A stretch of 64,000 nucleotides of DNA from Chlamydoabsidia padenii (taxonomy: Eukaryota; Mucoromycota; Mucoromycetes; Mucorales; Cunninghamellaceae), in NCBI GenBank assembly GCA_025330725.1, contig JAIWND010000002.1, positions 186,001 to 250,000 of the forward strand, given 5' to 3'. Each line of letters opens with the position of its first letter. Positions within the stretch are counted from its first letter, which is position 1. A program made the position numbers and the translations under genes. This document shows, piece by piece, positions 10,572 through 20,764 of this stretch. The notes beneath the pieces were generated by a model. That model was not told the DNA's origin and did no database searches. It saw only the letters and a list, made by a program, of their open reading frames with translations.

Positions 10572-12357
10572 TCAAGTCCATCTTCCTTTCGGTAATTGAT
10601 GCAACCACAAAGAATCGTCTGAAGGTTTACGCTCTCCCCTATACTGGTTATCTTGGACTAGTGGCTGCCTTGAAGTAAAAGTGGGTGTATCGTAATACCC
10701 CCCTCCATTTGTATTCCTGGTAGGTTGTTGCTGTGGTGGTGCCTCGTCTCGACTCAAATTAGAAATACCTGATTCATTACTTATATAAGATCTGGGAACA
10801 TTGATTTCTTCATGGTGGATACAATACTGGCTACCGTATTGATGCTTTTGTTGTTGTGGGCTGTTATTCACCAAAGTGGTAGCATTGGAATGAACAGCGG
10901 ATAAATGATGGGTGGGTGGATGATACGACATTGGACTGGTGGTGGTCGACGTGGTGGCGGTGGTAACCAAGGCTTCGTGTTGGTGTGCCATACTCAATTG
11001 GCGACTGGAGGAGGTATTACTGGGTACGGCTACGGGATGTTGTTGACCGCTATTGTGTTGGCTCTCGCTTGGTTTTTTGGGATGGAAAATCAAGATCACC
11101 ACGACCCAGACGACGATGGATGCGACATTAGCTGGAAATTAGTAAATAGTTAGTTATACATTGTTGATTAATAAATGTATCTTTTAATAAAATAGACTTA
11201 CTGTTGCATATCAAAAAATCGGATGAAAATTTGTGAACATTTAGTGTTTTGCGACTTGTTAAGCCATCAGCACAAAGGATGATCAATGAAATGGAAAAAA
11301 AGAATAGGGCGACAGTCAAGACAAAGTTGAGTTCTTGGAAATAAGAGATTTTGTTGCTGACAAAACGAGAATTGATCGAGTTTTTGGTTGACATGAGTAA
11401 CTTTTTGAATCGATAATGGGATCGGATACCTAATACGGCAATGATGAAAAGTCCGCATCCATAGCAAAGTTCGGGCATTACTTCTTTATATGTGTAATCA
11501 TAAATACTTCGAGAAAAATTGAATTGTAGGACAGGGAAAATGATGATTGTCATGAATGTCCTAAGAAAAAAAAAATGTCAAGTCTCAAAAGGATACCGAG
11601 ACCATTTTTTCCAACTTACCAAACAATGTATAGCTTGAATTCTTTACTACTCATAAAATTAGCTCTGGCCACTGAGTTGGCAAGGTAATTCCAAAAGCAT
11701 TGTAACAGTAATAAGGTACCACTATAGTAAAGGGGAAAAAAAGATCAGGTTAGTATGGAACAGGGGAAGGGGAAAGGGGGTATAGGTTTCAAATTAATCA
11801 AGGTGACTTACGTTTGTAAGGAGAAGCCAATACATAAACTATAATCTGAACAATAGAATCATTGTAAGCATCAAGTTGGCGTTATGTTAATGATGATTAA
11901 ACTTACCTGTGGGTACAATCAAGTCCCGATCTGCTTGGGTCCATAAAGTTTCGGGTTTCCCAAAGATATGGCCGAACACTTTGACAAAACCTTCTTCGTA
12001 TTTTACTCTGCATGAAGTGATTTCTATTTGTGGATGAGCGGGATTTAAAAACGAGTAGGATTTTAAAAAAGTGTCCCCACTTACCGTATACCAATTGAAA
12101 TGGAATCATGAAGAACAGTAACAGAGTGACAATGCCCTTCAGCTCTCCTTGTTTAAACTTTGATATACTAATACATTGGAATTTATCAAGAGTCCATACT
12201 CGGTAAAAGTACCATATGAGCAAATAGGATAGGGAAGTGGCTCTTTCTATAAAGAATTAAAAAAAGTATCGGAGTTTGTTTCGTCAGTTGCATGATGGTT
12301 GCTATTCATGATGTTTAAGACTTTACGTAGAAAACTGTAATCACTCAAATGGGTCAT
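10572..12357 (-). CDS. Seven-transmembrane receptor-like protein, 454 residues
   Basis: Seven exons (12327-12357, 12085-12246, 11907-12023, 11812-11845, 11620-11721, 11202-11560, 10572-11131) join without a frame break. Seven hydrophobic segments can be read: around SLSYLLIWYFYRVW, GIVTLLLFFMIPFQLVY, SLCIGFSLQTGTLLLLQCFW, FKLYIVWTFMTIIIFPVLQF, MPELCYGCGLFIIAVLGI, LNFVLTVALFFFSISLIILC and VASIVVWVVVILIF. The last about 180 residues form a hydrophilic Gln/Ser/Thr/His-rich tail. This topology suits a plasma-membrane G-protein-coupled receptor, and loop motifs such as KYEEGF and RSHYRFKKLL recall membrane parts of fungal 7TM/RGS proteins, but no RGS domain follows here. Ligand unknown; GPCR assignment is inference from topology. 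The first exon is only ten codons, so the start is less certain. Confidence 0.75.
12039..12046 (-). promoter_or_regulatory. Recurrent motif inside an intron of the 7TM gene
   Basis: Plus strand GAGCGGGATTTAAAAAC, wholly inside the intron 12024-12084, so it is not a coding coincidence. Confidence 0.3.
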
Positions 12358-12916
12358 TAGTTCAATATTATCAAGTTTGTTGAAAAGGATTGGAAAACTG
12401 AATCAAAAGTGAAGAAAAGAGAGAGAAGGAGAGAGATTGAAATCTTGCTTTTTTTTTTTTTTTTTAGGAATTTACTCCTCCACAATATATTGATGCAGGG
12501 AGTGGTGGAATGGATCACTGAAACGGGATCATTACTGCAAAATTTATGGATTCACCTTCAACCAGGTCTTTTTTTGCTCAGCATCAAGTCACCTGTCTGT
12601 CTGTCTGTCTGTCTGTTCCTTTAAAGGAGTAACCCCCCTCCAACCATTCATTCACAAAAGTACCTCCACGTTATATATGAATATAAAGGAGATGAATCTG
12701 TGTGTGTGTATGTGTTTTATGTTTTTGGCTGATGGGGGAGCATTTGACATTTTGTATATGCTGATAGGATTTAAATCCCGTCCTTTTGAAGATTATTAAG
12801 GTGAATTTGAGGTGTGTGAATTTGGCTGACAAGGTACTCACGATAAATTGAATACCAGACTTTTCTTTTTTTTTTTTTTGCTTCTCTTCCCACAATCTAA
12901 TTCTACATTTATCACA
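12358..12916. other. Divergent promoter region, 7TM gene and phosphotransferase gene
   Basis: Contains GA- and T-rich tracts, a short CTGT repeat (12595-12614) and the motif at 12773-12780. No coding region recognised. Confidence 0.5.
12773..12780 (+). promoter_or_regulatory. Recurrent promoter motif, phosphotransferase gene copy
   Basis: Reads GGATTTAAATCCCGTCC, 144 bases upstream of the start at 12917; the flanking bases make a short GGATTTAAATCC palindrome. Confidence 0.45.
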
Positions 12917-14733
12917 ATGACAAAGGAAGAAGGACAAAAGACTTCAGCTGTACGTTCCGGGTAAGTTATTTTTCCAAAAAGTGTTAATCCCTCTCCTCTT
13001 TTTCCTTTTACCCCTTCTTCACCAATATTATTTATAAACTTTTATAGTCGAAAAGGACATTCATTTTAACCTTCTTTACTGGTTTTTGTTCTGTTGACTA
13101 AAACCCCCTCTTTTGGCACCCTTCCCCCTCTCTCTTCCACACAATCACTCCTTCCCACTCACTCTCCTTTGGGTTACCTTGACTTACTCTGGAACAATAA
13201 ATGACTAACCCAACCTATCTTTATAATTGTATCATCACCTTAGACACGAACTCAATGTTGCTGTTTTGGAAGCTTACTTGGTCAAACATCTCCCAGGTTT
13301 CCAGACTCCCTTGACGGTCTCTCAATTCGCTTTTGGTCAAAGTAAGTGTATACCTAAAGGGAACCACTCGAATACTAATCACTTGATTCCCCTCCCTACA
13401 ACCTATAGGCAACCCTACCTACTTGTTGAAGGATGGAAAGTAAGTATATAAAGAATAAACAAAACACGTGGCAATGACTTGATCCTTCTCCTTCTTTTTC
13501 TTTCTTTTTGTAGTCAACAACAATACGTCCTTCGCAAGAAACCTCCAGGTGCCCTATTGTCAAAAACAGCCCACGCTATCGAACGTGAATACCGTATCAT
13601 CAATGCCCTTGGACAACATACTGATGTACCTGTCCCTAAAGTGTATGCTCTTTGTGAAGATGACAGTATCATTGGAACTCCTTTTTATGTAAGTAGTAAC
13701 AAAAACAACAAAAACAACAACAAGAACATATGACCATAATTAACAATGTCTTCTTTGACAGGTGATGGAATTCTTGAAAGGTCGCATCTTTGAAGATGTG
13801 AGTATGCTCTCATTACCTTACGAAGAAAGAAAGAAATGGTAAGATGAAACCAACGATGTAATACAATGGTATCTGACTTGACTGTTGTCTTTTATTCAGC
13901 TGGTTTTCTGCTGTGGAAACGTTGGCCAAGCTTCATCGGGTGAATTACAAAGCCATCGGATTGGAAACTTATGGACGTAGCTCTGGATTCTATGAACGTC
14001 AAATGAAATCATTACATAAAGTATCTACTGCACAGGCTTCCGTAGTGGATAAAGAAACTGGTGTCAAGGTGGTTGATCTTCCTCGTTTGGATGAAATGTT
14101 TGCCTGGTTCAAGAAGAACCAACCCAAGGATGTATCTACTATTGTCCATGGTGACTTTAAGGTAAATGACAGGAAAAAAAAAAAAAGGTTACTGGGATGA
14201 AATAAAAAAAGAAGTAGTCTTTTAAATTGAATAATTCATGTAGATCGACAATCTGGTATTTCATCCTACGGAATGCCGGGTTATTGGTGTATTAGATTGG
14301 GAACTATCAACCATTGGACATCCACTCTCTGATTTGGCCAACCTTCTCCAACCATTTTATATCCCAGCTGGACCTGAAGGTGGATTCAAGGATAGCAAGG
14401 ATCCGTTACCTATTCCTAGTGCTGAACAAGTCATGCAGGTGTATTGTCAACATACTCAACAACCTTACCCTATTCCCCAATGGATGTTTGCCGTGGCCTT
14501 CTCTCACTTTAGAGCAAGTTAACTTTTTATATGCTTTTATTATTCATATCCGACTAACTCTCTCTTTGTAGTTGGCTGTCATTACTCAAGGGATTGCTGC
14601 CCGTGTTGCACGCAAACAAGCTTCCTCTGCTCGTGCTAAAGAAATTGCTACCAAGTGTATACCCATGGCAACTTTTACACTAGAAATTGTGGATCAAGGT
14701 GACCTGGTGGGTGATAATAGTAGTAAACTTTAG
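12917..14733 (+). CDS. Aminoglycoside-phosphotransferase-fold protein, ACAD10/ACAD11-like, 372 residues
   Basis: Eight exons: 12917-12960, 13244-13341, 13409-13439, 13514-13688, 13762-13838, 13900-14161, 14244-14513, 14572-14733. The product matches the APH-like domain found free in fungi and fused N-terminally in animal ACAD10/11: [56 protein letters not shown], the catalytic loop [15 protein letters not shown] and the metal-binding [20 protein letters not shown], then [14 protein letters not shown]. The conserved H-G-D-x-x-x-x-N and D-W-E residues are all present. In animals the linked kinase activity phosphorylates 4-hydroxy-acyl-CoAs; a similar small-molecule kinase role is likely but unproven here. 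Intron 14514-14571 uses a GC donor, required by the frame. Confidence 0.9.
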
Positions 14734-15029
14734 GATTTCTTCCCTCCCACCCCTGATTTTATCAATAGTATTGTTGTTATAATATTTTTAGTTTATGTTG
14801 TTGTTGGACAATTAAACTAAAGTTTTAGAATAAAATCACTTGTAGTACTTTATAAACCTGTTTTATTGTGAATATCAAATGTAATCTATACTTGGTAAAT
14901 AATCTATTATCTGTTATCTATAGACTATACTAGAGTTCCATCTGTAAAGACCGGCAAACAATACACCCACTATCTGCATGATCTTTTTAAAGACACCAAA
15001 GGTAGATCATTTCTTGTTATCCAGCGTAC

Positions 15030-15030
<1 letters not shown>

Positions 15031-15065
<35 letters not shown>
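15031..15065 (+). repeat. A35 homopolymer
   Basis: Longest homopolymer in the window, ending in AAAAAGAAAAGC; could be a retroposed poly(A) tail or simple slippage. Confidence 0.9.
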
Positions 15066-15067
<2 letters not shown>

Positions 15068-15178
15068 AAAGCATGAGACAGTTCAACAAAGTTGTTATTA
15101 AACGCCCAGACATGGATAGACATTGGTGATCCTATCCACAAGTTCCCCCCCCTTCTCTTTATATTTTTTTTGTCTTAC

Positions 15179-15425
15179 CTCGGATTCCAACCCGTTTGGC
15201 CACAGAAACACCCTTTGCAAGATCTATATGAATCAAACCAAGTAGGTTAAGTACTTGCTAATCCTCCAGGGTATGAAGCCATCGTAATCCTAGTCGATCG
15301 CACACTTTTAAATGTTGAGCAAGTAGTTTTTTTTTTTTATCACAAGCGTACTTGTTTTGTCCAAGTCGCTACGTAGATCAGTCACTTGTTCAATTGTTGC
15401 CAAATAAATTCGTCGTACTTGATAG
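15179..15425 (-). pseudogene. Coding-like remnant with frame break and in-frame TAG
   Basis: Read on the minus strand, one frame gives RRIYLATIEQVTDLRSDLDK, then after an A12 run the frame shifts to LAQHLKVCDRLGLRWLHTLE, reaches D-TAG, and continues in the same frame with QVLNLLGLIHIDLAKGVSVA and KRVGIRG before a GTAAGAC donor-like site. The amphipathic, Leu-rich composition on both sides of the stop looks like real protein. An alternative spliced form that skips the A-tract also ends at the same TAG. I do not recognise the family. A CGGGGTTTCAA motif variant lies about 80 bases upstream. Confidence 0.45.
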
Positions 15426-15851
15426 GAGTGAGTGTGGGAGAAGTAAAAGAGAGAGAGAAGGAAAAAAAAAAAACGGGCTCGTGATGCCACTTTGAGCCCA
15501 AATCGGGGTTTCAATTACATGTGGCACCTTACAGACGCTTTTTTTGTCCGAATGATGATCCACCAACATGTGTTAATCGAAGGTCAAAGCGTTATTCTTT
15601 GGTGGGGGTAGAATAGTAAATAGACAAATACTTATACTACTTGAGATAGACCGAGGATGATGATAAACAAAAACACGGCCTGACCTGGTATTTGTTATTG
15701 GTGGGGGTGGGTGTTTTTTTGTCATCAATATAAACGGGAACCATATACCTTTTTACCATTCTTTCTCTTTTTCCTCTCTCTCTCTCTCTCTTTTTTTTCT
15801 CTCACCCAGATTGTTTGATTCTATTACTCTTTTTGTTCATTTGACATTCTT

Positions 15852-16698
15852 ATGATGAATATTGCCGAACTCTTAGTACCAGAATCATCTAATCCATCAT
15901 CTTCTACTACCACCAGAATCAAAAAGTATCCTTGTACATGGCCTGATTGTACCAAATCTTTTGGTAAGATGATATAATATTGAACTCAAGGGGTAAGGAC
16001 TACCAGCATGGGAGTCGGAGTTGTAAATATTGCCCCCATAAAAACCCTGCTCTCAACATTTTCTTGTCTTTCTTTCTTTCTTTCTTCATTCATTCAAAAA
16101 ATAGGACGACCATCTGATGCTACAAGACATTACCGTATCCATACCAACGACAGAAGATTTGTTTGTGAAGTACCTTTTTGTGGGAAACGATTCATTCAGG
16201 TAAATAAATGGCCAATAAAAAAAACAAAGTAACTCGGTTAATCAAACCCTTCTTATAAATATAGAGATCTGCCTTGACTGTGCACTTGCGTACTCATTCT
16301 GGTGAACGACCTCATCAATGTCAGTTTATTGGTTGCAACAAAAGTTTTAGTGATTCAAGCTCCTTGGCTAGACACAGGTAAAAATATAACAAATCAAGCT
16401 AAACAGTGTGCTAATCCGCCCTTCCCTTTATAGACGGATCCATACCGGGAATCGGCCGTACAAGTGTGGCACGTGCAGTAAAAGCTATACAAAAAAGTAT
16501 CTGTTGGTCTACCATACACAACTTCATCGTGATGAACAACAACAGTTAATGATGGAGAACACTACTTGTGAATCTTTGGACACAAACTATTACGACTATC
16601 CGAAACCTGCCTCTACCACGCTGTATCCTGCCAGCTCGTCGATGCTATCCTCCTTCTCCTTCTCCCCTATCTCTTTGGATCATCTAGTTAATCAATAG
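15852..16698 (+). CDS. C2H2 zinc-finger transcription factor with four fingers
   Basis: Four exons starting [18 protein letters not shown]. Four consecutive C2H2 fingers: [60 protein letters not shown] and [20 protein letters not shown], joined by TGEKP-like linkers ([16 protein letters not shown]). The first three fingers have the C-x4-C spacing and the last C-x2-C. Introns fall inside fingers 1, 2 and 3. The tail is Ser/Tyr/Pro-rich ([18 protein letters not shown]). This is a nuclear sequence-specific DNA-binding protein; its targets cannot be read from the sequence. Confidence 0.9.
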
Positions 16699-17899
16699 AA
16701 CTATCCCCCTTATATATATATATATATATACATGTTATTATCCTTCAACAATAAAAAACTGGTTTTTTATTATCTTGTCATTGTGGGAATGGGTTATACA
16801 CATTGAATGAACAATGATATGGCCATGCGCTCTGTGTGGTAACATTTATAGTAGTGCAATCTATCTGTGTGTTTGTGTAATCTAGTCGATAATTACTGTA
16901 TCGAATCGTGTTATCTGATGGATACTATCTGTATCGCGGAAAATGGAATACGAGCTGAAGAGTCCTGTAACTCAGGAAAGATGATTCCAGTGTAACTCAG
17001 AATCCTCTCCATCCATGAAAGTTTAACTGCGCACATTCCACCATACCCACATATACATGCTTCCTGTCCCTCTCCCTTTCTTTTTTTTTTTTTTTTTTTT
17101 TTTTACCTTCTCAAATGTGATGGGTTGAGATGATCGATTCATCTACTCCCTCACTCTATCTCTCTCTTTTTTTTTTCTTTCTTTCAGACATGCAAAACCG
17201 GGGACAAAAATTAAACGGCGTTTCAAAAGTATCAACAAAGTTTACTTTTTGTGGGGTAAAAGAAGGCAAAGAAACTGCAAACATGGGACAAAAAGAAAGA
17301 TCTATTCAGGGCAAGTACCAATGACGTTTAAAAGAAAGCCAAATCAAAGAGTTGTACGACAACCCTTTCTTTTCATTGGTGCATCGAAAGTAATCGGATG
17401 TTCAAAAAAGTAATGATGGTAGTTAAGTGCGCTTTATATATAACAAATGCCAGAGAGAGAGAGGAGATTAGGATAATAATAATAAAAAGTATACTAGTTA
17501 TCTAGGGGGGGGAGTTTGGGAGAATTAGCCCTCATACAATGAAGCCATATAGTATTAAAAAAAAAGATGATATATATATAAATGGGTGTTTGTCTAAAGT
17601 AAGTAAATTGAGTGGAGAGAGATATACATAAATGGGGGGTTGGATAAACAAATGGAGAGAATCAGCCATAGGCACGGGAACAGAGCGGGAGTTGAATCCA
17701 GGTGGAGAGAGAAGGCCGTGTCTGATTTCGTCAAGATTTGTTGGTAAATTGGTTGGGCATAATCATGGGAATGATAAAAGTAGATAAATAAAAAAGAGGT
17801 GGGGGTTAAGCCAATATCAAATTGAGCTAGTCTATAGTTTGGGTTGGTGTTGATTAGAGTATATTGGGGGTTTTTTTTGAAAAAAGGGTTGACATAGCC
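16699..17899. other. Gene-poor intergenic stretch, 1.2 kb
   Basis: Starts with a (TA)10 run at 16711-16730. A T24 tract is near 17081-17104. The second half (17440-17880) is A/G-rich with runs of GAGAGA and GGGGGG and is probably the 3' region of the microprotein gene. A CGGGAGTTGAATCC word near 17695 resembles the promoter motif. A 64-codon plus-strand ORF (17130-17324) is low-complexity and not supported. Confidence 0.5.
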
Positions 17900-18063
17900 T
17901 TAAACAGCAGAGTTGGGCTTCTTTGGGCACATCCTATAAAATAGAATTCAATAAGTAATTATGATCTTTTTACTGTGTGTGTGTGTGTTGTTTGCATAAA
18001 CTGTCCAACTTACATGGAGTAATGACCCTTTTGACCACAGTGAATGCAACGACCGTCAGACAT
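17900..18063 (-). CDS. Candidate 27-residue CCHC zinc-knuckle microprotein
   Basis: Exon 1 (18014-18063) encodes MSDGRCIHCGQKGHYS plus two bases; an 80-base intron with GTAAGT donor and TATAG acceptor follows; exon 2 (17900-17933) completes MMCPKKPNSAV and a TAA stop. The joined peptide contains exactly one retroviral-type zinc knuckle, C-x2-C-x4-H-x4-C (Cys6, Cys9, His14, Cys19), with the usual Gly and aromatic positions. The fourth ligand is supplied only after splicing, which argues against chance. A CGGGATTCGAA motif variant lies 145 bases upstream. The knuckle suggests single-stranded RNA or DNA binding. Could also be a terminal fragment of a larger gene, but no upstream exon was found. 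Confidence 0.55.
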
Positions 18064-18207
18064 GATTATAATAATGATGATATATATATATGAGATAGAA
18101 GAAGATGCTTATAAGAAAAAGTATGAGTTGGAAGAAAAGGGGAAAGAAGGGTTTAGACCTCTATTTATATTTCACCATGGTGACCGGCGTAGCAATAAAA
18201 AAAAAGG

Positions 18208-18215
18208 CGGGATTC
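18208..18215 (-). promoter_or_regulatory. Motif variant upstream of the zinc-knuckle microprotein
   Basis: Plus strand GGCGGGATTCGAATC, one mismatch from the exact octamer, 145 bases before the start at 18063. Confidence 0.35.
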
Positions 18216-18806
18216 GAATCTTGATTTTATTGCTTGGCCGATCTATACCGCACGTGGCGGTATCTATTTCAGGTGACATCAAACCTTGCTACTTGGTATT
18301 ACCTTCATATATCCTATCTACCATCTGATTCGATAAAGAAAACGTCATACGAAATGAACTGATAAATTTGAACATATCGTAGTTGGACTCAGATATATTG
18401 GGGGGAGGGGGGAGTTGGTTTCATTAAACATCATTTCACAATTGACACTCCATCAACGTGGACATTTCTTTTTAGTTTGTTTTGCATGATCCTGATTTAA
18501 CACGGTTTGATTAAACTACACAGTACTCATCACGGGGTGAGATGGTTTATTTTCTTGGGTAGGTCATTTGGTCACACTTTTTTTTATTTTAATCGAGACC
18601 CACTCTTCCATCATTTTTTTTTTCGAGAACCGGAGTTGGTATACCGGCGGCAATGTAAAACTTTTTTTCAGTGACGGAAAAAGACAAAGAAATAACACCA
18701 CCACAGTTATAAATAGGACACGTGGCTCGGTTTTTATCCTCTTCGGAAAGTGTCGTTCCGTGTATTGCCAATTAAAAAGACTTTTCTTATTCTTTGTTCC
18801 TTTTTC

Positions 18807-18814
18807 AAATCCCG
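18807..18814 (+). promoter_or_regulatory. Recurrent motif, orphan copy in gene-poor DNA
   Basis: Reads TTTTTCAAATCCCGACATT; no recognised start codon within 700 bases. Confidence 0.3.
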
Positions 18815-19733
18815 ACATTGGATTATTTTTCGTTCTTTACCGAGAGTTTTCTCGATCTAATTCTTAAAAAGGTGAATATCATCTTGCATAATAAACAAAA
18901 ACGTGACAAGGGGGGGAAAGTACTCTGAGGAACGGTATCAGTAAAATGGGGACATTCTCATTTTGCATGAATGATTGATAGACAATAAGGTGGTAAAAAC
19001 CAAAACAGTGGTACGGGACGGATGCAATCACCCAATTCAAATCATATAACGTCAGTATGATATGCTATTTAAACGGAGCTATACGGGTCATTGGTTGTAT
19101 AAAGTAAGAAAAAACAGTTTAGGCAAAGCAGGTTATCATTGGTAAAGAACCTGCATAAGCCGTGGATTTAAACGCCGTCCGGGACGTTGTCAAGTTTTTT
19201 TTTTAAAAAAAAAAAGATGGGGATGATTGTGTTGCCTGTCAATGGATCATTAATGCCACGTTTTTTCTCTCTCTACTATAGTCACTAACGTTTATTAAAG
19301 CAATCCTTTACACATACATTAGCTAGGAACCAATACCCTTGGTTCAAAACATGTTCATTTCAAACCCAGCTGTCAAATTACCCTTTTTGACACTTTTGGT
19401 AGTTAAATATAAAAGTTTTTTTATTATGTATTTAATAAGAGAGTAATAAATAAATACACTAACTAGGGGGTCTATTTTAGGAGGGAGAGAGAGGTAGGAG
19501 GGATAATGCGAGAATGTCTTGTTATCTGTGGTCTACCTGTGAGGTACAACTTTGTGTGGGGATGACTCCTATCTCGGTCGGTTTCATGTAGCCAAAGTGA
19601 CATAATATTAATATTACCAGTATGTGTTCCATGTCATCATCCTATTCATTTTGCCCAACAGCCCTATTGGTTAAATGAAACGAAGGTCAGCCACATATTA
19701 CAAGGTTCCCAAAGATATGGTATCGCTGAATTT

Positions 19734-19741
19734 AAATCCCG
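19734..19741 (+). promoter_or_regulatory. Recurrent motif, second orphan copy
   Basis: Reads GAATTTAAATCCCGCAAC; nearest recognised starts are the 20294 and 18063 minus-strand genes, neither with the usual geometry. Confidence 0.3.
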
Positions 19742-20040
19742 CAACAGGAACCCCTATTGAAGCCAACCACACTCTATGCCCAGCAAGTGCGTGCAAGTCC
19801 CTAATAAATTGCCATTATACTACTAGTTAATATGTCCTGTTACCTATATTGTAAAATGTATGACCGATGTTGTCCTAATACAAAAGAGATAATTAGTATT
19901 ACATACTGCTTTTATGTTATTTGTTATGAGGCAATTACCATATACTTACATATCATCTCCAAAAAGAGGGTAGTTCCATCCAGCCACTAGGCATAGTAAC
20001 ACCTGCGTTGCAAATCATAACTCTATGACAAGAAGCTTAT

Positions 20041-20294
20041 CTAACTATTTATTTTAAGAGCTTGTCCCCCACAGTGTCCACAAAGGTATCGTCCCTGTAA
20101 TACAAAGAAAGAAGAAGAGTGAGGTCTTTTTCACCCAAAGGGCAAGTCAATCATAAACTTACCTTGTTCATCAATACATGAGTTGAATAGTGTAACAGAT
20201 ATTCAAGATAAGTGTATTCTATGGAAGGTATGAATGGATTTGCCAGCAAGCAACAAAAAAAAAAAAAGTTACCGATGGCTTGTTCAGCCAACAT
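20041..20294 (-). CDS. Candidate 43-residue protein with a CxxC pair
   Basis: Three exons (20273-20294, 20163-20218, 20041-20094) keep frame across two GT-AG introns. The product starts MLAEQAI, has a helical middle (EYTYLEYLLHYSTHVLMNK) and ends GRYLCGHCGGQALKINS. A branch-point-like TTCTAAC and an AG just before the start suggest a further 5' UTR intron. An exact promoter motif lies 181 bases upstream. The C-x2-C-G-G pair could bind metal or be redox-active, but two ligands alone are not a zinc site. The 3' end is uncertain: an alternative weak intron after 20044 could extend the reading frame. Family not recognised. Confidence 0.45.
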
Positions 20295-20764
20295 GCCTAG
20301 TAATGACTGATGTAAAAGTTAGAATCTATTGATTTGCACAAGTCAAGCCATTTCACTGTTTCATTTCCTTTGTTATCTTTTTTGTTTTATGCGCCATTGT
20401 TCAATGCAAAAGAAAGTAAAGAGTGCCAAAAAAAAAAAAAAAAAAAAAGACTTTTAAGAAATGAAGGCCAAAAGCGGGATTTAAAATGTGGGATACGAAA
20501 TGTAAGAGGGAACGACACTGTTCGATGTGGTAAAGCTAAAAGGGAAGAAGTGGAGACATGTGGCTAACTTGAATCCATTCGATAAAGATAAAAAACATAT
20601 TTCAGTAATGATGCATGACTATTCATGCGAGGAACATCTTTTTTCCTATAGCAGTTTCTCCCGGGATGACTGAAAACAGGCGGCATTTGAATTTCTCCGA
20701 TAAAACTTTCCCCTGTCTTTTACCCCTCTCTCTTTCTTCCCTCTAATCCTTGAAATCGTTATCG
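20295..20764. promoter_or_regulatory. Divergent promoter region before HIBCH
   Basis: Contains the exact motif at 20475-20482, a CGGCATTTGAAT variant at 20681 (84 bases before the HIBCH start) and ATTCATGC at 20621-20628. An A20 run lies near 20429-20448. No coding region recognised. Confidence 0.45.
20475..20482 (-). promoter_or_regulatory. Recurrent motif between two divergent genes
   Basis: Plus strand AAGCGGGATTTAAAATG; 181 bases from the minus-strand start at 20294 and 283 bases before the HIBCH start. Confidence 0.45.

Larger units (their letters stand above)
14734..15851. other. Intergenic, 1.1 kb, with A35 tract and a decayed gene
   Basis: Contains an uninterrupted A35 run (15031-15065), the broken coding-like stretch listed separately, a CGGGGTTTCAA motif variant at 15504, and a CT-rich promoter tract (15765-15805) just before the zinc-finger gene. 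Confidence 0.5.
18064..20040. other. Gene-poor stretch, 2 kb, with orphan motifs
   Basis: No gene recognised over almost 2 kb. It holds exact promoter motifs at 18807-18814 and 19734-19741, variants at 18208 and about 19164, and GCATGAAT at 18965-18972. Short ORFs at 18564-18867 overlap on both strands and are A/T-rich noise. Minus-strand text around 19860-20010 has donor- and acceptor-like words and may be 3' sequence of the small gene at 20041-20294. Confidence 0.5.

Noticed and set aside
17130..17324. 64-codon plus-strand ORF after a T-rich, acceptor-like tract
   Set aside because: N-terminal half is low-complexity translated from CT repeats and no upstream exon or family similarity was found.
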